A DNA stretch of 64,000 nt from Paracoccaceae bacterium (GCA_014872875.1 WKFI01000002.1:101658-165657); one strand, 5' to 3'. Positions 36,064-45,964 are shown, counted from the first letter of the stretch. Numbers and translations are program-made. Notes: generated by a model not told the origin, from the letters alone.

Positions 36064-36765
36064 ATGGCAAAAAAGACATCAGGCCGCGGGCAGCGGGATC
36101 TGGCCGTCAAGGTCAAGTCAGCACGCGGGCGCAAGCTCAGCTCGACTCGATGGTTGCAACGACAGCTGAACGACCCCTATGTAAAAAGGGCCCAGGCCGA
36201 AGGCTATCGCGGACGCGCCGCGTTCAAGATCTTGGAACTGGATGACAAGTTCCGGTTCCTTGTCCCCGGCGCCCGTGTGGTCGATCTGGGATGTGCGCCC
36301 GGTGGCTGGTGCCAAGTGGCTGTAAAACGCGTGAATGCCCTTGGCGAAAAGCAGGGCAAGCGGATTGGCACCGTTCTGGGCATTGACCTGCAGGAGGTCG
36401 AACCGATTGCAGGCGCTGACCTGCACCAGCTGGACTTCATGGAAGATGATGCCGACGAGAAGGTCAAAACCTGGCTGGGCGGCAAGGCCGATGTGGTCAT
36501 GTCCGACATGGCCGCCGCCAGTTCCGGGCACAAGCAGACCGATCACCTTCGCATCATTGCTCTATGTGAAACAGCTGCCTATTTCGCCTTCGACGTGCTC
36601 GAAGAAGGCGGAACATTCGTGGCCAAAGTGCTTGCAGGCGGCGCCGAGGGTGAGTTGCAGAAACTGCTGAAGCAGAAATTCAGCAAGGTCATGAATGTTA
36701 AGCCGCCGTCGTCGCGGTCCGACAGTTCCGAAAAATTCGTCGTTGCCACAGGATTCCGCAGCTGA
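36064..36765 (+). CDS. rlmE: 23S rRNA (uridine-2'-O-)-methyltransferase RlmE
   Basis: 233 aa from ATG 36064, which has GGAGG 6 bases upstream; the frame is open for 26 more codons without conserved sequence. AdoMet loop [26 protein letters not shown], and [19 protein letters not shown] with the catalytic Asp; the catalytic Lys lies in FVAKVLAGG and the Glu near SSEKFVV. It methylates U2552 of 23S rRNA. The N-terminal 30 residues are basic. It is the third gene after ppx. Confidence 0.93.
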   Translation: MAKKTSGRGQRDLAVKVKSARGRKLSSTRWLQRQLNDPYVKRAQAEGYRGRAAFKILELDDKFRFLVPGARVVDLGCAPGGWCQVAVKRVNALGEKQGKRIGTVLGIDLQEVEPIAGADLHQLDFMEDDADEKVKTWLGGKADVVMSDMAAASSGHKQTDHLRIIALCETAAYFAFDVLEEGGTFVAKVLAGGAEGELQKLLKQKFSKVMNVKPPSSRSDSSEKFVVATGFRS

Positions 36766-36817
36766 CGGAGTGTTTGCCTGAAGCAAACGACCTCCGCGCA
36801 GCAGGATCACGCATAAT

Positions 36818-37021
36818 TCAAGACTGGGCTTGCAGCCCCCCTGACACGGGCGGTGTCCAGGACTCTTGGGCTCGTGCCAGAAAGCTTGGATCTGGACGAG
36901 GCTCTCCTTGTATTGCGCGCGAGGCTTTGGCCTTTAAAACCGCCTGATCAGCAAGGTTCTTTTGGCGCAACAGTTCGAATAGCCGCGCATGGCGGCTGGC
37001 AGACACAGTTTTTTCAATCAT
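36818..37021 (-). CDS. Small hypothetical protein
   Basis: 67 aa from ATG 37021 (MIEKTVSASRHARLFELL), preceded by a GGAAAG about 9 bases upstream. An amphipathic helical stretch (FELLRQKNLADQAVLKAKAS) gives it a protein-like look, but there is no motif. It follows the YihY gene on the same strand. It may be an accident of an otherwise empty 350-base gap. Confidence 0.35.
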   Translation of the reverse strand: MIEKTVSASRHARLFELLRQKNLADQAVLKAKASRAIQGEPRPDPSFLARAQESWTPPVSGGLQAQS

Positions 37022-37112
37022 TACAGACTTTCCATTTGCAAGCAGATTGCCCTGCATTGGTAAAGAAAGACTGTGCGCTCAGTAGGGCCGGATCATGTCG
37101 AAACTGGGCAAT

Positions 37113-37970
37113 TCAAGTTAAAGGATCGTCAATCAATGTCCCATTGAACTCGGCTCCCAGGATCAGGATTGCAGCATTCAGATACAAAAAGATCAACGCG
37201 GCCATTGCCCCGGCCAGACCTGCATAAGTGGCTGAATAGCTGGCGAATTTGCCGATGTAATAAGCGAACCCCCAACCTGCCAGCGTCATCATCAGCACCG
37301 TCAACAGAACCCCCGGCAGGATTTGGCGCAGAGAATGACGGTGGCCGGGCAGCCATATATGGCAGGCCAGAACCGCGCCGATTGGTGTCAGTGCAATAAA
37401 GATGCGGCTCAGCCGGTCGCCGCTGAACACTTCCTGCACTTGTTCAGGGAACGCCAATTGCAGGAAACTTGCATACAGCGGCAGGGCCAGTTCCAGAATT
37501 GCAATGGCCAAAAGCCCCGCACCACCGGCCAAGACAAAAAGCAGACACAAGAGACGCGCCTTCCAAAATGGCCGCGGGTCGGCATCACGGTAAGCTTGGG
37601 TCATGGCCACCCGGACAGCATCTACACCGTTCGACGCAAAATAAAGCGTCAGAATGCCACCCAGCGTCATCAAGCGTGAGTTCGACGCTGCCAGCACCGA
37701 ATTCAATTCGGCCACAATGGGCTCAGCCACTTGATCCGGCCAAGAGCCAAAAACCAGATCCACCATGTCCTGCAATTCCACATCGGTGGATACCATCTCG
37801 GCAAGCGCACCTGACAAGGCCACAGTGAAAAGCACGAACGGAAACAAGGCCAACATCAAGGACATGGCGACATGACTGCTCATCACCCAGCCATTTTTGC
37901 CGTTGAACCTTTTGAAGGCGCGCGCCAGCGCTTGGCCATAGCGTTTCGCCGGATGTCGAACAGGTTCCAT
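37113..37970 (-). CDS. YihY/UPF0761-family inner-membrane protein
   Basis: 285 aa with about six membrane helices. It starts with a basic amphipathic part (KRYGQALARAFKRFNGKNGW), then MSLMLALFPFVLFTVALSGAL, and ends with AALIFLYLNAAILILGAEFN, both hallmarks of the YihY (BrkB) family. The transport or assembly role is not known. It is one base downstream of the K+ channel gene, so they are co-transcribed. Confidence 0.88.
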   Translation of the reverse strand: MEPVRHPAKRYGQALARAFKRFNGKNGWVMSSHVAMSLMLALFPFVLFTVALSGALAEMVSTDVELQDMVDLVFGSWPDQVAEPIVAELNSVLAASNSRLMTLGGILTLYFASNGVDAVRVAMTQAYRDADPRPFWKARLLCLLFVLAGGAGLLAIAILELALPLYASFLQLAFPEQVQEVFSGDRLSRIFIALTPIGAVLACHIWLPGHRHSLRQILPGVLLTVLMMTLAGWGFAYYIGKFASYSATYAGLAGAMAALIFLYLNAAILILGAEFNGTLIDDPLT

Positions 37971-37971
37971 T

Positions 37972-38427
37972 TCAGTCTTCCCTGTTTTTTCCTTGGAAGT
38001 TCGCAGAGGTGCTTAGGATACGGTTCATGATCGCGACCAGAAGGCCGGTGCTGATCCCGAAACCAAGCAAACCAGTGATGGCAGCAAACCCACCAAAAAT
38101 CCGTAGCCCCGGACCAAGCACTACATCGCCGTAGCCAAGCGAAGTGTAACTGACCAGTGAGAAATAGATGGCGGTGTTCCAGTCAGGCAAGGCAGTGGTC
38201 ACGACAAAGGCAAGAGCCCAGATCCAGACCTGGACCGTATGCGCCACAAGAATGAAAGCCAAGGTCGTCAAAAGCACCGCACTGCGCAGCAGCCTGCTTT
38301 TTGAATGTTCCAGATTACGTGAGACACGGCCGACATAGGACATGCCCCAGATCAGGATCGCGGTTTCGATCAGCAAACAGGCAAACAGGTACAAGGACCC
38401 CCACATCAGCTGCTGCACCAAGGTCAT
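37972..38427 (-). CDS. Two-helix potassium channel (Ion_trans_2)
   Basis: 151 aa from ATG 38427 (MTLVQQLMWGSLYLF). The pore loop reads SYTSLGYGDVVLG, a K+ selectivity filter of the TxGYGD type, between two of three or four hydrophobic helices. Codons upstream of this start are open but would overlap the divergent ABC gene region. No RCK or other regulatory domain is present. Function: small K+-selective channel, inferred from the filter. Confidence 0.82.
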   Translation of the reverse strand: MTLVQQLMWGSLYLFACLLIETAILIWGMSYVGRVSRNLEHSKSRLLRSAVLLTTLAFILVAHTVQVWIWALAFVVTTALPDWNTAIYFSLVSYTSLGYGDVVLGPGLRIFGGFAAITGLLGFGISTGLLVAIMNRILSTSANFQGKNRED

Positions 38428-38571
38428 TTGTCTATTGTCTCCACGCAGTCTGCCCGTTTTTGGTCCGAACACATTTGCGTCAGAATGGCCGGTGTCCGCT
38501 TACTGGACAGAAAGGCATTTGAACCTATTGATGTAAAGCGTCAAATTCAGCGGCGAAGGGAGCCTCCTACC

Positions 38572-39240
38572 GTGTTGCTCACTGTGCAAAACATCGGAAA
38601 AGCCTATCCCGGAGAATCCGGCAGCCAGCACGGGTCCCGCGCGGTTCTAAGAGACGTGTCACTGGTACTGGAAGCGGGGGAAACCGTCGCTCTGACCGGC
38701 GAAAGCGGTTCAGGAAAAAGTACACTCCTGCATCTGATCGCCGCGCTGGACCAGTTCGATAGCGGAGAGATCACGCTGGATGGCAAAGCCTATTCCTCGC
38801 TTGGCGACGCTGGGCGGGCTGACCTGCGGCGTACTGCGCTGGCACTGGTGTTTCAGCAATTCAATCTTGTGCCGTCCCTGACCGTCGCCCAGAATCTGGC
38901 CTTCCATGCGCACCTTTCCGGGCGGGAAGATCCCCGCTGGACCCGCGAGCTTGCAGAGAGACTGGGTTTGGCCGAACTGCTGAACCGTTATCCCGAACAG
39001 CTGTCCGGCGGGCAGCAGCAACGTGTTGCCATCGGGCGCGCATTGGCCCCGCGCCCGAAACTGTTACTCGCGGATGAGCCGACCGGCAATCTGGACGAAA
39101 AAGCCAGCACAGCCGTTCTGGATCTCATGCTGGAGTTGGTGCGTGAAACCGGCGCAGCCCTGTTTTTGGTTACCCATTCGGATTTGATCGCAGGACAGCT
39201 GGGCCGACGTCTGCACTTGTCGGGCGGGCAGCTTTCATGA
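38572..39240 (+). CDS. ABC transporter ATPase (LolD/MacB-like; AttE-type)
   Basis: 222 aa from GTG 38572, which has AAGGGAG about 9 bases upstream; the open frame to 38428 adds non-homologous residues. Walker A GESGSGKST, Q-loop VFQQFNLVP, signature [15 protein letters not shown], Walker B LLLADEPTGNLDE and switch VTHSDL. This is the MacB/LolD class that works with FtsX-type permeases without substrate transport across the membrane lipid. The permease gene overlaps by 4 bases. Confidence 0.9.
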   Translation: MLLTVQNIGKAYPGESGSQHGSRAVLRDVSLVLEAGETVALTGESGSGKSTLLHLIAALDQFDSGEITLDGKAYSSLGDAGRADLRRTALALVFQQFNLVPSLTVAQNLAFHAHLSGREDPRWTRELAERLGLAELLNRYPEQLSGGQQQRVAIGRALAPRPKLLLADEPTGNLDEKASTAVLDLMLELVRETGAALFLVTHSDLIAGQLGRRLHLSGGQLS

Positions 39241-41651
39241 TCCGCGCAGGGCTTGCAGCCTGGTTGTCCCATTGGAAGCGCCAGCCCGGACAATTGTTGA
39301 TGCTGGTCGTTGGTATCGCGCTTGCGACCGGTCTTTGGTCCGCGGTCCAAGCCATCAACGGAGAGGCCCGCGCCAATTATGCCCGCGCGCTGGAACAGAC
39401 TGGTCGTGCAGACTTGCCTATTTTGGTGCCACAGACCGGCACCCTGCCCCTCTCCCGATATGTCGAACTCCGACGGGCTGGCTGGAAGCTGGCTCCGGTT
39501 CTCGAAGGTCGATGGCGTTTGAAGACCGACAGTATCAGGTTGATGGGCGTCGATTTGTTGAACCATCCTGCGCTGGCCGCCGTGGCCGAAGCGTCGGAGG
39601 TCGAAGACTTTGAACCTCTGGAGAGCTTATTGGCTCCGGGGCGCCTCTTTGCGCCGCCCGAGCTCGAAGACGAGCTTGCAGGCATCTCCGGGTTGCCGCC
39701 GATTTCTTACTCCGCCCGAATACCGGCGGAAACAATTCTGACCGACATATCGGTTGCAGAACAGTTGCTGGACCGCACCGGACGCGTGTCACACCTGCTG
39801 ATCCTGCCAGATCAACCGATGGGCCTGACGCCGCTTTCGCAACTGGCGCCGGATCTGACACGCCTTGAACCCGGCCGGGCGGCTGAAACCGCCCGACTGA
39901 CCGACAGTTTTCATCTGAACCTGACCGCCTTCGGTCTCCTGTCCTTTGCGGTTGGCTTGTTCATCGTAAACGCCACGATCGGGCTGGCTTTTGAACAACG
40001 GCGTGGGTTGGTCCGCACATTGCGGGCGCTGGGCGTGCCGTTGCGACAGATGGTTGGCTTTGCCCTGACCGAGTTGCTGGTCTTTGCCCTGATCGCCGGG
40101 AGTGTGGGGCTGGTTCTGGGATATCTGGTCGCGGCTGCGCTGTTGCCGGACGTGGCGGCCACACTCAGGGGCCTCTACGGCGCTCCGGTGGAGGGCGGTC
40201 TGTCCTTGCGGCGCGAATGGGTGCTCTCAGGACTGGGCATGACGCTGGGCGGCACAGTTTTGGCCAGCGCTCAGGCCTTGTGGAAGATGGCCAAGATGCC
40301 ATTGCTGTCTGCGCCCGGACAGCAAGCCTGGTCGGTTCAGGCCGGGCGCAGTCAGCGTCGGCAGGCCATACTGGGAGTGGGTCTGGTGTTGGCCGGGATT
40401 GCTGCCGTTCTGATCTGGGACGGTTTGCTTGCGGGCTTTGCGCTGATGGCCGGTGTCATGCTTGGTGCGGCCCTGATCCTGCCTGTTGCCTTGGCTGCAA
40501 TGCTAAACCTGGGACGCAGGACCGCCCACACTGCCGTGACCGAATGGATCTGGGCCGATACAAGGGCACAACTGCCGGGATTGTCATTGGCCTTGATGGC
40601 CTTGTTGCTGGCATTGGCCACCAATGTCGGTGTGGGGTCAATGGTGGCAAGTTTTCGTCTGACATTCACCGGCTGGATGGAGCAACGCCTGATTTCCGAA
40701 CTCTATGTGACAGCCAAGGATGACGCTCAGGGACACGCCTTGCACAAATGGCTGGAGGCACGAAATGTCACCGTACTACCAATCCGCTGGACCGAAACAG
40801 CCGTCGCTGGAGGGTTGGTGCGCGTCTATGGCGTTGCTGATCACAGCACTTATCGTGATCATTGGCCAATCCTGCAATCGGTGCCTGGTGTCTGGGACAA
40901 AATCAACACAGGAACCGGCGTACTGGTCAATGAACAGCTGGCGCGCCGCCATGGGTATTGGAGCGGAACCCGGCTGGAACTGGCCCCTGACTGGACGCTG
41001 CCGGTGGTGGGCGTCTATTCCGACTACGGCAACCCCCATGGACAGGCAATCGTTGCGTTGCCCCAATTGCTGGACCGCCAACCGGATATTCCGAACCGTC
41101 AATTCGGCCTGCGCCTGCCCGAGGCCCAGGTCTCCGCGCTGATGCGCGAGATCCGGGAGGCCTTTGACCTGCCAGCGGGCAGCTTGATCGATCAGGCCAG
41201 CCTGCGGCGCGGGTCGCTGGCCGTGTTCGACAAAACCTTTGTCGTGACCGCTGCGCTGAACATTCTGACCCTTGGGGTGGCAGCCTTTGCCATGTTGACC
41301 AGCCTCCTGACGATTTGGCGTTTGCGGCAGCCGCAGCTGGCGCCGGTCTGGGCGCTGGGCATTACCCGCAACCAACTGGCAAGGTTCGAACTGCTACGCA
41401 GTCTGCTACTGGCCGCGCTGACAGCAGTGCTGGCCTTGCCGTTGGGGCTGCTGATGGCCTGGATCCTGCTGTCGGTCATCAATGTCGAGGCGTTTGGTTG
41501 GAAATTGCAGCTCTACCTGTTCCCATTGGACTGGTTGCGACTATTCCTGCTGACCCTGCTGGCCGCTCTGCTTGCGGCGGCCCTGCCCGCCCGCGCATTG
41601 ATGAAAATGCAACCCGGCGACCTGCTAAGGAGTTTTACCAATGAACGCTAA
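39237..41651 (+). CDS. FtsX-like ABC permease (AttF/AttG-type, duplicated)
   Basis: 804 aa with two FtsX permease units. A helix at about 15-35, a large periplasmic part, a three-helix block at about 225-345, a further block near 375-480, and a last three-helix block at about 665-795 (ALNILTLGVAAFAMLTSLLT, LLAALTAVLALPLGLLMAW, LFLLTLLAALLAAALPA). The order ATPase, duplicated permease, AttH-like protein matches AttEFGH-type operons. These probably handle a lipid-like or extracted molecule; the substrate is unknown. Confidence 0.88.
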   Translation: MIRAGLAAWLSHWKRQPGQLLMLVVGIALATGLWSAVQAINGEARANYARALEQTGRADLPILVPQTGTLPLSRYVELRRAGWKLAPVLEGRWRLKTDSIRLMGVDLLNHPALAAVAEASEVEDFEPLESLLAPGRLFAPPELEDELAGISGLPPISYSARIPAETILTDISVAEQLLDRTGRVSHLLILPDQPMGLTPLSQLAPDLTRLEPGRAAETARLTDSFHLNLTAFGLLSFAVGLFIVNATIGLAFEQRRGLVRTLRALGVPLRQMVGFALTELLVFALIAGSVGLVLGYLVAAALLPDVAATLRGLYGAPVEGGLSLRREWVLSGLGMTLGGTVLASAQALWKMAKMPLLSAPGQQAWSVQAGRSQRRQAILGVGLVLAGIAAVLIWDGLLAGFALMAGVMLGAALILPVALAAMLNLGRRTAHTAVTEWIWADTRAQLPGLSLALMALLLALATNVGVGSMVASFRLTFTGWMEQRLISELYVTAKDDAQGHALHKWLEARNVTVLPIRWTETAVAGGLVRVYGVADHSTYRDHWPILQSVPGVWDKINTGTGVLVNEQLARRHGYWSGTRLELAPDWTLPVVGVYSDYGNPHGQAIVALPQLLDRQPDIPNRQFGLRLPEAQVSALMREIREAFDLPAGSLIDQASLRRGSLAVFDKTFVVTAALNILTLGVAAFAMLTSLLTIWRLRQPQLAPVWALGITRNQLARFELLRSLLLAALTAVLALPLGLLMAWILLSVINVEAFGWKLQLYLFPLDWLRLFLLTLLAALLAAALPARALMKMQPGDLLRSFTNER

Positions 41652-42687
41652 GGTTCTGGCGCTCATGCTCTGGCTGCTTCCCGTACCAGTGTTGGCCCAG
41701 GGATTTGCAAATCTGGGCACCGCCGCCGAAGGCTATGCGATCCCGCAACGCGGAACGGAATTCGAGTTTCCCACCGACCATGGACCGCATCCGGAATTCC
41801 GTATCGAGTGGTGGTATCTGACCGCGACCCTGACCGGTGACGATGGGCGCGACTATGGTGTCCAATGGACCCTGTTCAGATCCGCACTGAAACCCGAGGA
41901 AACCCACGGCTGGGACAGCCCCCAGCTTTGGATGGGGCATGCCGGCCTGACGACACCGAACCAGCACTATGTGGCCGAACGCCTGTCACGCGGCGGGATT
42001 GGTCAGGCCGGGGTTCGGGCGACCCCATTTGACGCGTGGATTGACAATTGGCAGATGAAAGCGCGATCCCCGGATGGCATCGGATCATTGATGGTGACGG
42101 CCGGAGATCACAACTTTTCCTATGAACTGGCATTGGAAGCGCAAGGACCACTCATTCGACATGGTGACAACGGGTATTCCGTCAAATCGCCAAAAGGACA
42201 GGCCAGCTACTATTACTCTCAACCGTTCTACAGGGTCACGGGCACACTCCAATTCCCTGACAGAACCATCAACGTCACCGGCCGAGGCTGGTTGGACAGG
42301 GAATGGTCCAGCCAACCCTTGGCCGAAAACCAGACCGGATGGGATTGGTTCTCGCTCTCCTTCGACACCGGCGACAAGTTGATGGGGTTTCGGTTGCGCG
42401 ATGACTCAGATGGTTTCACTTCGGGTACTTGGATTTCGGCAGATGGCAGAGCGACACCGCTTGCCCCGAACCAACTGAAACCTCGCACCCTCCGAACCGA
42501 ACAGGTTCAAGGACGCGCAGTTCCCGTTGAATGGCAATTGGAATTGCCTGCGCACGATCTGTCCGTCACGGTACAAGCCATGAACCCGCAAAGCTGGATG
42601 GAGACGTCCTTTCCCTATTGGGAAGGTCCCGTGGTGGTGAGCGGAACGCATTCCGGCCGAGGATATCTGGAAATGACCGGGTACTGA
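41641..42687 (+). CDS. AttH/CrtC-like secreted lipocalin-type protein
   Basis: 348 aa with a Sec signal (MNAKVLALMLWLLPVPVLAQ). The AttH/carotenoid-hydratase signature is seen in DHGPHPEFRIEWWYLTATL, LFRSAL and GRGWLDREWSSQPL. The fold is two lipocalin-like halves. Despite kinship with carotenoid 1,2-hydratase, its export signal and the ABC neighbours favour the AttH role as a partner of the ABC transporter. It overlaps the permease by 11 bases. Confidence 0.85.
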   Translation: MNAKVLALMLWLLPVPVLAQGFANLGTAAEGYAIPQRGTEFEFPTDHGPHPEFRIEWWYLTATLTGDDGRDYGVQWTLFRSALKPEETHGWDSPQLWMGHAGLTTPNQHYVAERLSRGGIGQAGVRATPFDAWIDNWQMKARSPDGIGSLMVTAGDHNFSYELALEAQGPLIRHGDNGYSVKSPKGQASYYYSQPFYRVTGTLQFPDRTINVTGRGWLDREWSSQPLAENQTGWDWFSLSFDTGDKLMGFRLRDDSDGFTSGTWISADGRATPLAPNQLKPRTLRTEQVQGRAVPVEWQLELPAHDLSVTVQAMNPQSWMETSFPYWEGPVVVSGTHSGRGYLEMTGY

Positions 42688-43076
42688 AAGAAACTTTGGT
42701 ATTGGCATTAAGACAGTCTGCAAGATCATTAACGTCCACGCCGAAAATTTAGGCATTCGGCCCCTTTCAATGCTGACTAAACGTCAATACAACTCAGAAC
42801 AGATGCCTTGTTGAAAAATTTCCCCTTAAATAACCTGAATTTGCGCCCAATTCAGCGACATTCCGTCGCAGGGCAGGAATCCCCCCCTTCTCAGATCACA
42901 TGATTTCCGAAAAGATCAAAAACAGGTGATGTTGGATAATCAATCGACCTCATTGGTATCAATCCGCATCGTCTGAAACTGTGTGAGCCGAAAGGCAGTT
43001 CGCGTACCGTCAGGTACCAGGTTGAATAAATCGGAGCACGACGTCCGTCGTCGAGTGCTTCGATGAGGGTAGTGTA
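42688..43076. other. Intergenic region before HEXXH protein gene
   Basis: 389 bases with no supported gene. An inverted repeat GTACC-GTCA-GGTAC lies at 43004-43017, about 60 bases before the next gene, and could be an operator. GAGGGT at 43065-43070 looks like its ribosome site. No clear terminator for the AttH-like gene was seen. Confidence 0.4.
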
Positions 43077-43901
43077 TTGTTGGTTCTTGTTCGCAAGCCC
43101 GCAGGAGCATTGTTACGAAGCATCGCAACGGCAATTTTCGCCGTGGGTCTGCTTTCTACGTCTCCTCTTCCCACCGCTGCAAGTGTTGTGACCCCTCATG
43201 ATATGGCGTCGGATATCGCGTTCGACATCATCCTGACCGGGGATCCTTCCACCTATCGGTGCCTCTCAGATGAAGGGCACACGATACAGCAGATGTGGGA
43301 CAAACATGTGGGTCCGGAACTCGACTTGAACATATTCCAGTTCAAGGCCCATTTTTCAGACGGGCCTACCACATATGTATTTCTGAACCCTGAATTTGAA
43401 ACAGAAGACGCCGCTGGGGAAAAAGCCCTGCGTTACACTCGCGCATTGGGACAACTGCTTCCGGATTTCCGTCAGGGACTCCGGCAGGTCAGTGTTCATA
43501 AGGGCAAACCCACCTCCTCTGCCGGATCCGGAAAGATCTTTGTCTATTCCGACCGGACGACAATCCGCATCAAAGAAAACCACCTAAGGGAATCCCGCTT
43601 GCATGAATCCGTTCATGCGTCGTTGGACCGGCAATATCGCTTGTCCGGCGAATGGATTACTGCTCAGGGGGGAAACGATGCCCTTGTCACCAGACACGCT
43701 GCGTCCCGCCCCGAACGCAAGGATCAAGCGGAAACAGCGCTTTTTGCCCTTGCGATCATGTACCAACCGGACCGGATTCCCCCGGTTGATACACGGATGG
43801 CAAAGAAAATGATGCCGACACGGCTGACCGTGTCGGATCGCATTTTTAGCAACCCGGTTACCCTACCAATACACTCCGAACCTCCGGATAGGAGGCACTG
43901 A
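43077..43901 (+). CDS. Secreted putative zinc metallopeptidase (HEXXH)
   Basis: 274 aa, start TTG 43077 with GAGGGT upstream. The N-terminus has a signal-like hydrophobic stretch (SIATAIFAVGLLSTSPLP). At residues 176-180 the sequence is HESVH, inside RLHESVHASLDRQY, a zincin-like HEXXH. No clear third ligand was identified; the region after it (QGGNDALVTRH) may provide one. No named family recognised. It stands upstream of the 2OG-oxygenase-like gene and near the repeat-protein cluster, but any link to that is a guess. Confidence 0.6.
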   Translation: MLVLVRKPAGALLRSIATAIFAVGLLSTSPLPTAASVVTPHDMASDIAFDIILTGDPSTYRCLSDEGHTIQQMWDKHVGPELDLNIFQFKAHFSDGPTTYVFLNPEFETEDAAGEKALRYTRALGQLLPDFRQGLRQVSVHKGKPTSSAGSGKIFVYSDRTTIRIKENHLRESRLHESVHASLDRQYRLSGEWITAQGGNDALVTRHAASRPERKDQAETALFALAIMYQPDRIPPVDTRMAKKMMPTRLTVSDRIFSNPVTLPIHSEPPDRRH

Positions 43902-43979
43902 CACAACCCTTTAATTCTGTCCGGCGTCATCGCGCCAGGCAGTCAACACATTGAAAGTTAAATAGCCAAGGAGACTGAA

Positions 43980-44660
43980 ATGACCAGAACCGTAGCCCAA
44001 ATCCCGTCTGAAGGGGGAACGGATGAACTGCGTCGCGACGACTACTTCCCGACGCTGGTCTTTTCGACAAAACTTCACGACGCAGAGGCGATGAACAACG
44101 AAATCCTCGCCGCCATCAATTCCGAGCGCGACCGCGATTCCAAAGGAATCGAAAGGTCGAATTTCCGGTCCCTGGGGGGGTGGCACAGCCACAACAACCT
44201 GCACAAGGACCCGGCCTTCGATAAGTTGACCAACCGAATCCATTCAATGCTGACCGGGGTGTCTGACAATCTTGGATATCACAAAGGTCGCCATCTGGAG
44301 GTGACCACCATGTGGTCGATTTCGAACCCTCCGGGCAGTTCAAACCGGGCGCACATCCATCCCGGCGCGCTGTGGTCAGGTGTGTACTACGTTCAGGCAC
44401 CCGAGGGCGCTGGTCAGATCGAGTTCATAGATCCCCGCACTGTCAATCTGATGAACTATGCCACCTATGTTCCAAACACGAAGCGTAAAACAGAATGCTG
44501 GACCAAAGTTAAGGTCAAGCCAGTGGCCGGCAAGATGCTGTTCTTCCCTAGCTGGCTCTATCATTCGGTGGAACCGAACCTGTCCACGGCCAAGGGCAAG
44601 GACGGTGAACGTGTGATCATCAGCTTCAACATCAACCAGCGGGTGAAGCCGAAGAAGTAA
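43980..44660 (+). CDS. Putative 2-oxoglutarate/Fe(II)-type oxygenase (TIGR02466 family)
   Basis: 226 aa. Family features: FPTLVFSTKL near the start, NFRSLGGWHSHNNLH, the iron-ligand region NRAHIHPGALWSGVYYVQ, GQIEFIDPR and the distal His in FPSWLYHSVEPN. Members are predicted double-stranded beta-helix dioxygenases with unknown substrates, common in marine bacteria and phages. A GGAGACTGAA lies before the ATG. It is convergent with the repeat-protein export operon and shares a terminator with it. Confidence 0.82.
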   Translation: MTRTVAQIPSEGGTDELRRDDYFPTLVFSTKLHDAEAMNNEILAAINSERDRDSKGIERSNFRSLGGWHSHNNLHKDPAFDKLTNRIHSMLTGVSDNLGYHKGRHLEVTTMWSISNPPGSSNRAHIHPGALWSGVYYVQAPEGAGQIEFIDPRTVNLMNYATYVPNTKRKTECWTKVKVKPVAGKMLFFPSWLYHSVEPNLSTAKGKDGERVIISFNINQRVKPKK

Positions 44661-44682
44661 GCAGGCTCAATATCCCACTACC

Positions 44683-44708
44683 AAGGGCCGCCGTCGGGCG
44701 GCCCTTTT
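44683..44708. terminator. Bidirectional Rho-independent terminator
   Basis: AAGGGCCGCC, loop GTCG, GGCGGCCCTT: a perfect 10-bp stem with TTTT to the right; the plus-strand side has the better T run. It lies between the convergent oxygenase gene and the last gene of the export operon. Confidence 0.85.
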
Positions 44709-44725
44709 GCTGTTCACAACACCGT

Positions 44726-45964
44726 TTATTTGGCTGTAAGCGCCATAAGGCGCCGGTTCAGGATCTGTGCCAACGCGACCGAGGATTTCGATATGGATAG
44801 CAACACGATGACCGGTGCCACCGAAAACAGTGAGGTCGCCACCAGTGAATCCGACATCGAAATCGACAGCTTCTGGAACCCCGCCGCAATAGGAAATGCA
44901 TAAGACGAAAAGATAATAACAAAGGCCACGGCCATGGAGATATCCTGGCTCAGCCTGAACTTGCCCTGTTTTTCGCGCACAGTGCCCAGCATCGCTACGT
45001 ACCGGCGCAATCGGTCTTTCAACACTTCCTTCTTGGCCTCACGCAGCGCCGGAGGTGACATGTCGTCATTCCCGGCGCGATAAGACAGGAAAGACTGCTC
45101 CAACCGGCTTTCCGACCGGTCAAATGCGGCGTTCAACACCCGCAGCGCCATAAGATCGCCAGTCATCAAGGTCACGATGATCACCGACACGATCACTCCA
45201 ATCACCACCAAAGGCGATATGAAATAGACAAAGCACAACAGCAGCAGGAACCCGAACAGCACCGCCTCTTCCTCGCGTTTGCGATCATGGTCCTGCAAAA
45301 TTGTCGTCATGGTCTTTAGCGTCAGCGGTTTATGTTCTGAAGCCCGGTATTCAAACTGGAACTGTTCGCGCATCCGGGTCAGCCCAACATCAGACAGGGT
45401 CTTGACCCGCGCTCGCAGACCGACCGCGATCATGCCCACGCAGACCGCCAGTGAAAACACCAGAGCAAAAGGTTCGACCGCATTGGATTCAACACCGGAC
45501 CGGACTGCATAGAAGAGGATGATGATCGACATGACCGCCAGAACCTTGGCCGTCAGACGGTACACCTTCATCTCGGACATCTCGGATTGCAGCAGGTTTC
45601 GCAGGCGTACCCCAAGGGCCTCTGGCGTTTCCACGTTGCTCAGCAGGATACCTCGCAATTCAATGATGGAGCAGGCCCGTCGCTGATCCGGCACAGGAAA
45701 GCGGGACACAGGCATCCACACGCCACGGATCGGATCCCAACGCGCCAACTCCCCTTGCCCCTTGTCCTGCCACAAACGCAGGGCATAGCTGGCCCGTGGG
45801 GCATTGGCAGGGTCTTGATCCACGGACCATTGGGCCGCCGTAATCGAACTGCCTTTGGGGTCGGTAAAGAACACATCTACCGGAAGCGATGCCAGTTCCG
45901 GCGGGGCCGCCGCCTCGCGATAGGGCCAGATATCGCCCAGAATGGGATAGATCTTCTGGCTCAT
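44726..45964 (-). CDS. ABC-exporter-like membrane protein without ATPase domain
   Basis: 412 aa. About 150 cytoplasmic residues come first, then about six hydrophobic segments (VLAVMSIIILFYAV, FALVFSLAVCVGMIAVGL, LFGFLLLLCFVYFISPLVVIG, VSVIIVTLMTG, ISMAVAFVIIFSSYAFPIAA, SLFSVAPVIVLLSI). Long charged helices between them resemble the arms of an ABC exporter. The chain ends right after the last helix: no Walker A, signature or Walker B. It overlaps the C39 gene by 4 bases (ATGA), so the two probably form a heterodimer that exports the repeat protein. How export is powered is unclear. Confidence 0.7.
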   Translation of the reverse strand: MSQKIYPILGDIWPYREAAAPPELASLPVDVFFTDPKGSSITAAQWSVDQDPANAPRASYALRLWQDKGQGELARWDPIRGVWMPVSRFPVPDQRRACSIIELRGILLSNVETPEALGVRLRNLLQSEMSEMKVYRLTAKVLAVMSIIILFYAVRSGVESNAVEPFALVFSLAVCVGMIAVGLRARVKTLSDVGLTRMREQFQFEYRASEHKPLTLKTMTTILQDHDRKREEEAVLFGFLLLLCFVYFISPLVVIGVIVSVIIVTLMTGDLMALRVLNAAFDRSESRLEQSFLSYRAGNDDMSPPALREAKKEVLKDRLRRYVAMLGTVREKQGKFRLSQDISMAVAFVIIFSSYAFPIAAGFQKLSISMSDSLVATSLFSVAPVIVLLSISKSSVALAQILNRRLMALTAK

